DNA of 64,000 nt, from the NCBI RefSeq assembly GCF_000332975.1, contig NZ_BANR01000004.1, positions 496,001 to 560,000 on the forward strand, read 5' to 3'. The notes below the pieces were generated by a model. The model was given only the letters and a program-made list of their open reading frames with translations, made no database searches and was not told the origin of the DNA. Positions 57,093 to 64,000 of this stretch are shown piece by piece. Position numbers and translations under genes: made by a program. Every line of letters starts with the position of its first letter. Positions within the stretch are counted from its first letter, which is position 1. Source of the DNA: Gordonia aichiensis NBRC 108223 (GTDB lineage Bacteria > Actinomycetota > Actinomycetes > Mycobacteriales > Mycobacteriaceae).

Positions 57093-58211
57093 ATGCTTGT
57101 TCCACACGACGAGATGCTGTGCCATCAACTGTCGACGACGTTCGACCACGTGGGACAGAGTGACCTGCGCTGGGTCGAGCGCATCGTCATGTACGGCTTC
57201 GACATCTCCGGTGACGTCAACGTGATGACGGGTATGGCTCGATACCCCAACCGCAATGTCACCGACGCCTACGCCATGATCACGCGGAAAAACGGCACCG
57301 CCCACGTTGCCCGGATGTCGACGGAACTGCAGCCGGAGGGGCAGGGGGCTCTCGGCGTGTACCGGATCGGGCCGTTCACCTACGAGATCGAGGAGCCGCT
57401 CCGGTCGGTGCGAGTTCGATTGGAGCCCAACGAGACCGCAATATCGCTCGACCTTCGATTGCGGGGCCGATTCGATGCCTACGAGCAGACGCCCGCATTT
57501 CACCGCAGTCGCGGACGTGTTCTCGAAGACGCTCGACGCTTCTACCAGAACGGGATCGTCGAGGGTTTCCTGCAGATCGGCGACGAACGCCTCGAGATCG
57601 ATTCGCGCAATTGGTGGTTCGGCCGCGATCACTCGTGGGGCGTGCGGCACGGCGGGGGCGGCGGCAGCATCTCGGAAGGCCCCGAGCGCCAGCCATCCGA
57701 GATCCCCGACGGCGTGCTGTACTACATGGGGATCTTCGAATTCGACGACGAATTGGTTCACTTCGCGCTGCGGGAGGACAGCGCGGGGCGTCGAACGCAA
57801 TTCGAGGGCGAATTACTGTTCCCGATCGACACCCACCGGTCCCCGGGTACCGTGATCGACGTCGAGCACGACCTCACGTTCCGTGAGGACCTTCGCGTGG
57901 TGAGCGGCGGAAGCTTCACGATAGTCCGCGACGACCGCACCCGATCTCGCATCGACGTGAAGCCGCTCACCGACTTCTGGCCGGGGCTGGCGGGCTACGA
58001 CGAGTATCGCGGCTACGCGAGCGGGTACTGGCGCGGTAAGGATGTCATCGACGGGTTCACGGTCAACACGCGCGACGTCGACGAGATCCGACCGGCCACC
58101 ATGCTCAGTGAAACTCTCTGCGAGGTCGAGATGGACGGCAAAGTCGGTCACGGTCTGGTCGAGATGGTTTTCCTCGGGGCCTATCCGCGCTATGGCTACA
58201 CAGGGTGGTGA
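57093..58211 (+). CDS. DUF7064/7065-like beta-rich protein of unknown function
   Basis: 372 residues from ATG 57093 (TTG 57072 is also in frame). It has a beta-rich layout with conserved-looking segments NWWFGRDHSWGVRH near residue 178 and ELVHFALREDS, reminiscent of lipocalin-like or AttH-type proteins. The same type of protein commonly lies beside phosphotransferase genes in actinobacteria. The biochemical role is not known. It is followed immediately by a phosphotransferase gene, and a TetR gene is divergent upstream, so the trio probably forms one regulated unit. Confidence 0.6.
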   Translation: MLVPHDEMLCHQLSTTFDHVGQSDLRWVERIVMYGFDISGDVNVMTGMARYPNRNVTDAYAMITRKNGTAHVARMSTELQPEGQGALGVYRIGPFTYEIEEPLRSVRVRLEPNETAISLDLRLRGRFDAYEQTPAFHRSRGRVLEDARRFYQNGIVEGFLQIGDERLEIDSRNWWFGRDHSWGVRHGGGGGSISEGPERQPSEIPDGVLYYMGIFEFDDELVHFALREDSAGRRTQFEGELLFPIDTHRSPGTVIDVEHDLTFREDLRVVSGGSFTIVRDDRTRSRIDVKPLTDFWPGLAGYDEYRGYASGYWRGKDVIDGFTVNTRDVDEIRPATMLSETLCEVEMDGKVGHGLVEMVFLGAYPRYGYTGW

Positions 58212-59275
58212 CGGCGATGGCGCACGACGAGAATCAGAGGCCGACGGCCGACGAACTGGTCACGTTGCTGACACCCATTCTGCAAGAACGACTTCCGGAG
58301 GCCAGAGGTACCGAGGTCGTCTCGTGCGTACGGACCGAGACCGGGTTCTCGACGGAGACATTCATCGTGACCGTAGCGGGCGTCGACCATCCGGGCGCGG
58401 AGTCGACGACGGCCCGCTACGTGCTGCGACGGCCCCCGCTGCTGCCGATCCTGCCCGGCTACGATCTTCGTCGACAATTCCTCGTGATGCAGCGACTCGC
58501 CGACTCCGACGTGCCCGTCCCACGCGTGCGATTCGAAGAGGCAGGAGTCACTGAACTCGGATCCCCGTACTTCGTGATGGACTATCTCGATTCGGCGCAC
58601 ACCGTCGGCGACGTGCCCTCCTATCACCAGGAGGGTGTCTTCGCCGACACCGACGATGCGGGACGCGCCCGGCTGTGGAACGGATGCATTGACATGATTG
58701 CGCGGATACATCGGGTGGACACACAGCGCTACCGCCTCGGCTTTCTGGCGCTCTCGCCCGATCCGTCCTCTGCTCCCGCGGATCTCGCGAGTTATCTGCG
58801 CACGTCGATCGAGTGGGCCTACGCCGGTGCAGCGACCCATCCAGGCCTGCTCGCGGGGCTCGACTGGCTGGACTCGCACCTGTATTCCCCGCGGCGGATA
58901 GGACTGTGCTGGGGCGATGCCCGCATGTCGAACCTGCTGTACAACAAGGGGTTCGAGCCGATTGCCGCGCTGGATTGGGAAATGGCTTATCTCGGTGACC
59001 AGGGCGCAGACATCGCCTGGATGCTGACCACCGACTGGATCAGCAGTCCGCACGAGGGTCACGCGCCGTCGCCCGGCGTTCCGTTGCCTGCTGAGACGGT
59101 CGCACGATACGAGGAGGCGGTCGGCGCGCCCGTGGAGAACATGACCTTCCACTTGATCAGCAGCGCATTACTCCTCGGTCTTCCCCTCATTCGCGTTGAT
59201 GAGGCGATGGGACTCGACGGACTGCTGCCCGAGGTGTGTGCCAACAGGATCGCAGCGGTGCTGGACGGAGCTTGA
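58205..59275 (+). CDS. APH-type phosphotransferase family protein
   Basis: 356 residues from GTG 58205 (ATG 58217 is an alternative). The kinase-like fold shows ATP-site RYVLRRPP and a catalytic loop LCWGDARMSNLLY with Asp followed by the metal-binding DWEMAYLGDQGADIAW. The first position of the usual H-G-D is Trp here. Family members phosphorylate small molecules, and actinobacterial ones often sit with acyl-CoA metabolism. The gene overlaps the preceding one by 7 bases, so both are probably translated together. The substrate is unknown. Confidence 0.85.
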   Translation: MVTAMAHDENQRPTADELVTLLTPILQERLPEARGTEVVSCVRTETGFSTETFIVTVAGVDHPGAESTTARYVLRRPPLLPILPGYDLRRQFLVMQRLADSDVPVPRVRFEEAGVTELGSPYFVMDYLDSAHTVGDVPSYHQEGVFADTDDAGRARLWNGCIDMIARIHRVDTQRYRLGFLALSPDPSSAPADLASYLRTSIEWAYAGAATHPGLLAGLDWLDSHLYSPRRIGLCWGDARMSNLLYNKGFEPIAALDWEMAYLGDQGADIAWMLTTDWISSPHEGHAPSPGVPLPAETVARYEEAVGAPVENMTFHLISSALLLGLPLIRVDEAMGLDGLLPEVCANRIAAVLDGA

Positions 59276-59361
59276 CGGTGCCACCAGACCGTCGGCCTGC
59301 AATCGTCAGGAGCGCAAGAACGGTCGGGTGCTGACCAGTCGGCGGGTCCCATACTGACCAT

Positions 59362-60318
59362 ATGCCCGCACACGGACGTGATCGACTCCGCGAACTCCTC
59401 GATGCGGTCCTCGACGAGGACAACGCCACGCTCGGAAGTATGGCTGCCAGCGCCTACTCGTCACCGTTTCACTTCAGTCGGCGAGTTGCACGCGACGTCG
59501 GGGAACCCCCGGCCGCGCTCCGACGCCGCGTTCTCCTCGAACGGGCTGCGTGGCAGGTGCGGCACGGCGCGTCGGTAACCGATGCCGCATTCGCCGCGGG
59601 GTATGAATCCGTGGAGGGTTTCAGCCGTGCGTTCGCGCGTGCGTACGGTCACCCGCCGAGTGCGATGCCTCCGGGCGTCGAGGGGCGGGGACATTGGCTG
59701 CCCGCACCGAACGGAATCCACTTCCATTCGCCGACAGTGCTTTACGTTGCGGGGTCGAGCACGTTCGGCGATGGGACGACGGCGTCGAGTGGTGATCTGG
59801 TGTCGCTGCTCGTCCGCCACGACGTCGACGACATCGCCGCGTTGCTCGACGTCGCGAAGTCGCTGAGTGACGAGGACTTCGACCGAGTGCGTCTGCCGGG
59901 AAACACCACGATCAGCTGGGACGGGTACGACGAGTCACTGTCGGATGTCCTGCACCACCTGGTGTTCGCCACGCTGCCGTGGATGGCCAGTATCGACGGC
60001 GACGATCTGCCCGACGTGGACATACGGTACGGCCCGGCGGAACTCGCCGACCGATACGACGAGATCGGTCCGCGGTGGCTGGCGGCGGTCCGCGATATCG
60101 ACCGACGCGACGCGTGGGCGGACAGCATCATCGACGCGCTCTGTGATCCGCCGGAGTCTTTCGTGCTCGCCCAGATCGTCGGGCACGTGCTGACGTTCTC
60201 GGCGCATCGTCGGCAACTCGCCCGAACCATGTTCGCCCAGGCGGGGATCGATACCTCGGCACCAGAACTCGACCCCGATCCGATCACGTGGCAGCGCAGG
60301 CAAACCGGAGGAGAGTAA
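59362..60318 (+). CDS. AraC-type HTH fused to DinB-like domain
   Basis: 318 residues from ATG 59362. The first 100 residues form an AraC HTH (DAAFAAGYESVEGFSRAFARAYGHPPSAM). The last 160 residues form a DinB/YfiT-type four-helix bundle (VLHHLVFATLPWMASIDG, FVLAQIVGHVLTFSAHRRQLA), whose conserved histidines usually hold a metal. DinB-type bundles include thiol- and mycothiol-dependent enzymes. The unit may be a DNA-binding sensor or a bifunctional repair-type protein. It overlaps the start of the next gene (TAATG at 60316-60320). Confidence 0.82.
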   Translation: MPAHGRDRLRELLDAVLDEDNATLGSMAASAYSSPFHFSRRVARDVGEPPAALRRRVLLERAAWQVRHGASVTDAAFAAGYESVEGFSRAFARAYGHPPSAMPPGVEGRGHWLPAPNGIHFHSPTVLYVAGSSTFGDGTTASSGDLVSLLVRHDVDDIAALLDVAKSLSDEDFDRVRLPGNTTISWDGYDESLSDVLHHLVFATLPWMASIDGDDLPDVDIRYGPAELADRYDEIGPRWLAAVRDIDRRDAWADSIIDALCDPPESFVLAQIVGHVLTFSAHRRQLARTMFAQAGIDTSAPELDPDPITWQRRQTGGE

Positions 60319-60866
60319 TGAGTGCAACGACGCGGTTTCGGTACTACACGGCGACGAGTCTCGACGGCTTCCTGGCCGACGCCTCCGACTCGCTCGACTG
60401 GTTGCTCACTCAACCGATCGACGACGACGGTCCGATGAACTACGCCGACTTCATCGGCGGTGTCGGCTGCCTGGTGATGGGGTCGACCACCTACGAGTGG
60501 ATCGTCGAACACGAAGTGGAACAGGGTAATCCGTGGCCGTACGAGATCCCGGCGATCGTGTTCAGTACGCGCGAGTTGACTCCCGTCGCCGAGAGCGTTC
60601 GTATCGTGTCTGGGGCGCCCGGTGTTCACCGCGAGGCCCTGCTCGACGCGGCGGCCGGTCGCGATGTGTGGGTCGTCGGGGGCGGCGACTTCGCCGCGCA
60701 GCTCTTCGCAGCGGGGATGCTCGACGAACTCATCGTCTCGATCGCACCGGTCCTGCTCGGCTCTGGACGTCCGCTGTTCACGGCGCGGTGCGATCTCGAA
60801 CTGCTCGACGTTGCGCGTAACCATGGATTCGTCTGCGCGCGCTACGACGTCGCGGCGTTCCGCTGA
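60318..60866 (+). CDS. RibD/DHFR-like reductase
   Basis: 182 residues from ATG 60318. The start YYTATSLDGFLADASDSLDWL, the middle VGCLVMGSTTYEWI and the end VVGGGDFAAQLFAAGMLDELIVSIAPVLLGSG are the typical blocks of the RibD C-terminal/dihydrofolate-reductase superfamily. These proteins reduce an unsaturated or carbonyl substrate with NADPH. Translational coupling to the AraC-DinB gene suggests a joint job. Its stop codon lies inside a copy of the 14-bp repeat. Confidence 0.86.
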   Translation: MSATTRFRYYTATSLDGFLADASDSLDWLLTQPIDDDGPMNYADFIGGVGCLVMGSTTYEWIVEHEVEQGNPWPYEIPAIVFSTRELTPVAESVRIVSGAPGVHREALLDAAAGRDVWVVGGGDFAAQLFAAGMLDELIVSIAPVLLGSGRPLFTARCDLELLDVARNHGFVCARYDVAAFR

Positions 60867-60898
60867 ACGCTTGTGCCTTGTCGGCGTTCAGCGGAACG
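60856..60898. repeat. Inverted pair of 14-bp repeat, forming a strong hairpin
   Basis: CGTTCCGCTGAACG at 60856-60869 and CGTTCAGCGGAACG at 60885-60898 are exact reverse complements; with the adjoining C/G the stem reaches 15 bp around a 13-base loop. The left arm contains the TGA of the reductase gene. It can act as a terminator or mark the left border of the 13E12-type insertion. Confidence 0.85.
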
Positions 60899-60973
60899 TT
60901 CACTCCGAAACCCTGTCAGTACCCGCCGATACGATGCCCTTATCGAACACATCATCGATCTCCAGGGGTGGCC

Positions 60974-62422
60974 ATGGCCGGCGGCAGCACAGACATATTC
61001 GACGAGGCTGATCCGTGCGAGCTGGCGGTGGGGGAGATCGCCGACCGGCTGGAAGGCTACGCGGGCCAGATCGCGAGTATGACTGCCCGGTTCCTGCTCC
61101 TGGTGTCAGAATTCGACCGACGCACCGGCTGGTCGGGTGACGGGATCATCTCGTGCGCACACTGGTTGACGTTGCGGACCGGGCTGTCGACGCGAACCGC
61201 GCAGGAGTACGTGCGGGTGGCACGCACCCTCGACGAATTGCCGAAGATACGTGTGGCGTTCGCGCAGGGGCGGTTGTCGTACTCGAAAGTGCGTGCACTG
61301 ACTCGCGTCGTGACACCCGACCGCGAGGACGAACTGCTCAACGTCGCGTTGTCCGCCGACGCCGCTCAGCTCGAGCGGGTGGTCCGGGCTATCCGCTCCA
61401 TAGATCAGCGGGAGCGCGAGGCCACCGAGGGTGAGGTCGAATCAACCGCGTCGTGGGAGTGGAATTCCGACGGCACCCTGTCGGTGCGGATGCGTTTGTC
61501 GGCGGTAGACGGGGCGTCGTTCATGGCGGCGACGGTCCGCGCCGAGTACGAGCGCACGCGGACGTCCGGGTCCGACGACCGCGGTCCGACCGTCGCCGAT
61601 CTCGTGGCCGCACAGATCGAACGAGCCGGTGGGGCAGATCGCGAAGCCGACATCGAGGAGGCCGGTCTCGAGCCTGCGGATAGACGGCTGTGGCGCCACA
61701 CGCCTGCGGACATCGCACCCGCGGTGGTGCTGATGGCCGAGACGATGCAGTCAGCGATCGAGGTGCCCACGTTCACGCCGGGTGCCGAAGTGGTCGTCCA
61801 CACGCATGAGCGCGGCGAGGGCGTAGCTGACCGCACCGCGGCAGTCGCTCCCGATGCGCACGTCGAGGGTGGTCCGGCCCTGTCGGCGGCGGAGGCGGCA
61901 GAGGTGTCGTGCTCCGGCACGACGACCGACGTCCGCCATGATCGGAGGGGGACGGTGACGTCGTGGGGGCGTCGGACGCGGGTGCCGTCGACGCGGACCT
62001 TGCGGGCGATTCTGGACCGTGACGGCGGGTGCCGCTACCCGGGATGCGGACGGACACGGCACCTGCACGCGCATCACGTCCGGTTCTGGTCGCGTGGCGG
62101 GGCCACGACGCCCGACAACCTGGTGCTGCTGTGTTCATCGCATCACCGAGCGCTGCACCGAGGCGAGTTCTCGATCGAGGCGCATGCATTGCAGCAGTTC
62201 ACATTTCATCGACAGATCGATGGGACCGTGATCGAGCGGGCGTCGTCGATCAGTGCGGCTCAGGGATGGCGGCCGGCAGCGATCGCCGACGGCGCGGTGG
62301 TGCCCGAGAACCCCGGACGGCTCGACCTCGGATACACGACCGAGGTCTTGTACGCCGCGTGGAGGTTCAAGCAGGCCGCCGGCAGTCGCGACGATTCGAC
62401 GACGAGGACCTTGGCGGCGTGA
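60974..62422 (+). CDS. DUF222/HNH endonuclease (13E12 repeat family)
   Basis: 482 residues from ATG 60974, with GGGGTGG upstream; the earlier ATG at 60878 lies in the repeat. The N-terminal DUF222 domain includes WLTLRTGLSTRTAQEYVRVARTL, SYSKVRALTRV and LERVVRAIR-like helices. The C-terminal HNH nuclease has CRYPGCGRTRHLHAHHVRFWSRGG, then LVLLCSSHHRALH. The family, named after REP13E12 of M. tuberculosis, is multi-copy in mycolata and its HNH domain suggests mobility or DNA cleavage. This copy is flanked by 14-bp repeats on both sides. Confidence 0.92.
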   Translation: MAGGSTDIFDEADPCELAVGEIADRLEGYAGQIASMTARFLLLVSEFDRRTGWSGDGIISCAHWLTLRTGLSTRTAQEYVRVARTLDELPKIRVAFAQGRLSYSKVRALTRVVTPDREDELLNVALSADAAQLERVVRAIRSIDQREREATEGEVESTASWEWNSDGTLSVRMRLSAVDGASFMAATVRAEYERTRTSGSDDRGPTVADLVAAQIERAGGADREADIEEAGLEPADRRLWRHTPADIAPAVVLMAETMQSAIEVPTFTPGAEVVVHTHERGEGVADRTAAVAPDAHVEGGPALSAAEAAEVSCSGTTTDVRHDRRGTVTSWGRRTRVPSTRTLRAILDRDGGCRYPGCGRTRHLHAHHVRFWSRGGATTPDNLVLLCSSHHRALHRGEFSIEAHALQQFTFHRQIDGTVIERASSISAAQGWRPAAIADGAVVPENPGRLDLGYTTEVLYAAWRFKQAAGSRDDSTTRTLAA

Positions 62423-62425
62423 GGG

Positions 62426-62439
62426 CGTTCAGCGGAACG
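62426..62439 (+). repeat. 14-bp repeat copy downstream of the 13E12-type gene
   Basis: CGTTCAGCGGAACG in the same orientation as the copy at 60885, placing the HNH gene between direct copies 1.5 kb apart. It starts 4 bases after the HNH stop. Confidence 0.8.
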
Positions 62440-62469
62440 CCGGCGTAGTGAGCGCCTCGCGATGACGAG

Positions 62470-62542
62470 TGCCCCCAGTAGGGCTCGAACCTACGACCTG
62501 CGGATTAAAAGTCCGTAGCTCTACCAACTGAGCTATAGGGGC
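62470..62542 (-). tRNA. tRNA-Lys (UUU)
   Basis: A 73-base cloverleaf on the minus strand, with acceptor GCCCCTA, D-arm AGCTCAGTTGGTAGAGC, anticodon arm GGACTTTTAATCC (anticodon TTT) and T-arm GTAGGTTCGAGCCCTAC. No CCA is encoded. Confidence 0.96.
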
Positions 62543-62758
62543 GGATGCCTCGACGCTGTAGCCGACGCAGGATGAGAGTTTACAGGTCGATCCGGCGGCG
62601 GTGCGCTGACGGTCCGAGTCGAATTGTCGATGCCGTTCGGGTCGCGACCGGGTAAGGTATCCAGAGGGCGTCATCTCGCGCGAAATGCGGTCTGAACAGG
62701 CGATTTGTGAATTGCGCGAGCGGTGTCCTAAGCTGAGTCGGCTCCCAACGGAGAACCG

Positions 62759-62831
62759 GCCCCCTTCGTCTAGCGGCCTAGGACGCCGCCCTTTCAAGGC
62801 GGTAGCGCGGGTTCGAATCCCGTAGGGGGTA
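62759..62831 (+). tRNA. tRNA-Glu (UUC)
   Basis: A 73-base cloverleaf, with acceptor GCCCCCT pairing AGGGGGT, anticodon arm GCCCTTTCAAGGC (anticodon TTC) and T-arm CGGGTTCGAATCCCG. No CCA is encoded. It opens a same-strand cluster Glu-Asp-Phe. Confidence 0.96.
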
Positions 62832-62869
62832 CAACTGAGCCCCTACGGGGGAGCAGGAAAATTGAACAT

Positions 62870-62946
62870 GGCCCTGTGGCGCAGTTGGTTAGCGCGCCGC
62901 CCTGTCACGGCGGAGGTCGCGGGTTCGAGTCCCGTCAGGGTCGCCA
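62870..62946 (+). tRNA. tRNA-Asp (GUC)
   Basis: A cloverleaf with acceptor GGCCCTG, anticodon arm CGCCCTGTCACGGCG (anticodon GTC), T-arm CGGGTTCGAGTCCCG and an encoded CCA. It lies 38 bases after tRNA-Glu. Confidence 0.96.
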
Positions 62947-62975
62947 AAGGTTTCCGGTTTTGCACCGGACCTTCC

Positions 62976-63049
62976 GGCCAGGTAGCTCAGTTGGTACGAG
63001 CGTCCGCCTGAAAAGCGGAAGGTCGCCGGTTCGATCCCGGCCCTGGCCA
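62976..63049 (+). tRNA. tRNA-Phe (GAA), probable integration target
   Basis: A 74-base cloverleaf with acceptor GGCCAGG pairing CCTGGCC, anticodon arm CCGCCTGAAAAGCGG (anticodon GAA) and T-arm CCGGTTCGATCCCGG. It is the last tRNA of the cluster, and a tyrosine integrase gene pointing towards it ends 75 bases downstream, so its 3' half is the likely attachment site. Confidence 0.95.
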
Positions 63050-63123
63050 CGAGGACGTTTACGCAGGTCATACGCTGTTTCTCGATTGAGGGATAGCTCG
63101 TTGACATTGATTGCAGATTTATT

Positions 63124-64000
63124 CTAGTCGGCCGCTGGTCGGCCATCGATGGACGTGTCGTCCGCATCGGATACAAGGCGAGCGCTCAAGTTGTCGAGCG
63201 CATCGGCCACCGAATCAAGCTCGTCGTCGTAAAGATCGGCGTAAGTGTGCGCCGTCACCGTGATCGACGAATGACCCATTGTCTTCTGGAGCAGGCGCAT
63301 GTCAGCGCCTGCGGATCGTGCCATAGAGGCATAGGTATGCCGAAGATCATGGACCCGCAGCGACGGACGAGCGATCTCAGCCGCCTTCTTCTTCCACCTG
63401 ACCGATCGAACCCAATTCTCCCGACTAAGGCGAGCACCCATGGGCGAGCACACCGCAGCTTCGGTTCTCCCACGACCCGCAATGCGGGCCCTCAACAGCT
63501 CGCGAACGGTAGCGGGGATCGGGATCGACCGCTGGCCTGCCCGACTCTTGGTCGCACCTGTGACGAGTTTTCCGCCGACCTGTGTCATTGACCGTCGAAC
63601 GTGAATGCGCCGCCGGTCCAGGTCGATATCCTCCACGTTGAGGCCGGTCAGTTCACCCCACCGAAGCCCGGTGTACGCGAGGATCATGACGATGTCGCCT
63701 TGAGCGCCGCACAGCTTCGCCAAGCGATCCACCTCCGACGCGGTGAGGTAGGTATGCGTTGGATGAGCCAGGGGAGGGAAGATCGTCTTGGTGGCTGGAT
63801 TACGCGCGAGCCAGCCCTCCTCGACTGCGTGCTCAAGCACCATCCGCAAGACCGTATGGCGCCACCGTTTCGTGCGCGGGCCCACCGACATCGAGTTGAT
63901 CCAGTTCTGCACGCTGGATCGATCCACCTTCGTCACCGGCCAGGCACCGAAAGCTGGCTCGATGTGATTGCGCCAGTTGTCTTCGTAGCCACGCCGAGTC
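63124..64000 (-). CDS. Tyrosine site-specific integrase, partial
   Basis: At least 292 residues; the frame stays open to the window edge, and residues upstream of the GTG at 63936 (YEDNWRNHIEPAFGAWPVTKV) clearly belong to an N-terminal core-binding domain, so the start lies beyond 64000. The catalytic domain has the first arginine in YTGLRWGELTGL, the H-x-x-R box in VHDLRHTYAS, GHSSITVTAHTYADL with the tyrosine nucleophile, and a short C-terminal tail. Such integrases move phages and integrative elements at tRNA genes. It is oriented towards tRNA-Phe, the usual layout next to an att site. Confidence 0.93.
   Translation of the reverse strand, partial: TRRGYEDNWRNHIEPAFGAWPVTKVDRSSVQNWINSMSVGPRTKRWRHTVLRMVLEHAVEEGWLARNPATKTIFPPLAHPTHTYLTASEVDRLAKLCGAQGDIVMILAYTGLRWGELTGLNVEDIDLDRRRIHVRRSMTQVGGKLVTGATKSRAGQRSIPIPATVRELLRARIAGRGRTEAAVCSPMGARLSRENWVRSVRWKKKAAEIARPSLRVHDLRHTYASMARSAGADMRLLQKTMGHSSITVTAHTYADLYDDELDSVADALDNLSARLVSDADDTSIDGRPAAD

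Noticed and set aside
62429-62797. 122-codon frame across tRNA-Lys and tRNA-Glu
   Set aside because: The frame translates tRNA genes; the IAQLVELRTFNP phrase is a well-known spurious product of tRNA-Lys.
62876-63176. Frames on both strands across tRNA-Asp and tRNA-Phe
   Set aside because: They give the classic spurious peptides of tRNA sequence (GIEPATFRFSG, DGTRTRDLRRD).

Overview
The window is high-GC DNA with actinobacterial gene content. Wax-ester synthase/DGAT, LytR-CpsA-Psr and DUF222/HNH (13E12-type) genes, paired acyl-CoA dehydrogenases, iron boxes of the DtxR/IdeR type and GTG/TTG starts point to a mycolic-acid-containing member of the Mycobacteriales (Gordonia/Williamsia/Rhodococcus-like). 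I cannot name the species from the sequence alone.

Positions 1-16,590 hold what looks like an iron-regulated biosynthetic island. A minus-strand operon (6024 down past position 1) encodes a DhnA-type aldolase and a type II 3-dehydroquinate synthase homologue, the pair that makes 3-amino-4-hydroxybenzoate (3,4-AHBA) in Streptomyces. It continues with an LLM-class flavin monooxygenase, a Wzx-like flippase and an adenylation enzyme cut by the window edge. Next come an arylamine N-acetyltransferase homologue, a PobA-like aromatic hydroxylase and a GT2 glycosyltransferase. A second minus-strand operon (15172 to 9168), whose genes all overlap by 4 bases, encodes GT2, a DUF998-like membrane protein, a GH16 lipoprotein, a second GT2 and a 720-residue membrane protein. 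A condensation-type HxxxD acyltransferase closes the island. IdeR-like boxes lie in front of all the transcription units. My reading is an undescribed iron-responsive, glycosylated and exported aminohydroxybenzoate product, possibly a siderophore or Fe ligand.

Positions 16,600-21,800 are the phosphate system: pstS-pstC-pstA-pstB behind a PHO-box-like direct repeat, a tiny unlisted membrane-protein gene, a strong hairpin and convergent phoU. Positions 21,800-30,950 carry a LytR-CpsA-Psr protein, dusB, a diiron acyl-ACP desaturase, a SnoaL-like protein, a wax-ester synthase/DGAT and NAD+ synthetase. Positions 30,950-45,000 are lipid or aromatic acyl-CoA catabolism: two acyl-CoA dehydrogenases, two thiolases, an acyl-CoA synthetase, an enoyl-CoA hydratase, two LysR regulators, a metallo-beta-lactamase-fold hydrolase, two alpha/beta hydrolases and an MFS exporter.

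Positions 45,360-56,383 form a selenocysteine locus: a formate dehydrogenase alpha subunit read through an in-frame UGA at 45924 with a SECIS-like hairpin, its iron-sulfur and membrane subunits, a lone GGDEF protein, then selD, tRNA-Sec, selA and selB. The enzyme and every Sec-specific factor needed to make it lie together within 11 kb. Upstream of fdhA is a 5'-truncated ABM-domain pseudogene.

Positions 56,394-62,440 hold a TetR regulator, a DUF7064-like/phosphotransferase pair, an AraC-HTH/DinB fusion coupled to a RibD/DHFR-like reductase, and a 13E12-type HNH gene flanked by copies of a 14-bp repeat. The right end has tRNA-Lys, tRNA-Glu, tRNA-Asp and tRNA-Phe, followed by a tyrosine integrase pointing at tRNA-Phe and running off the window. 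It probably marks the edge of an integrated element.
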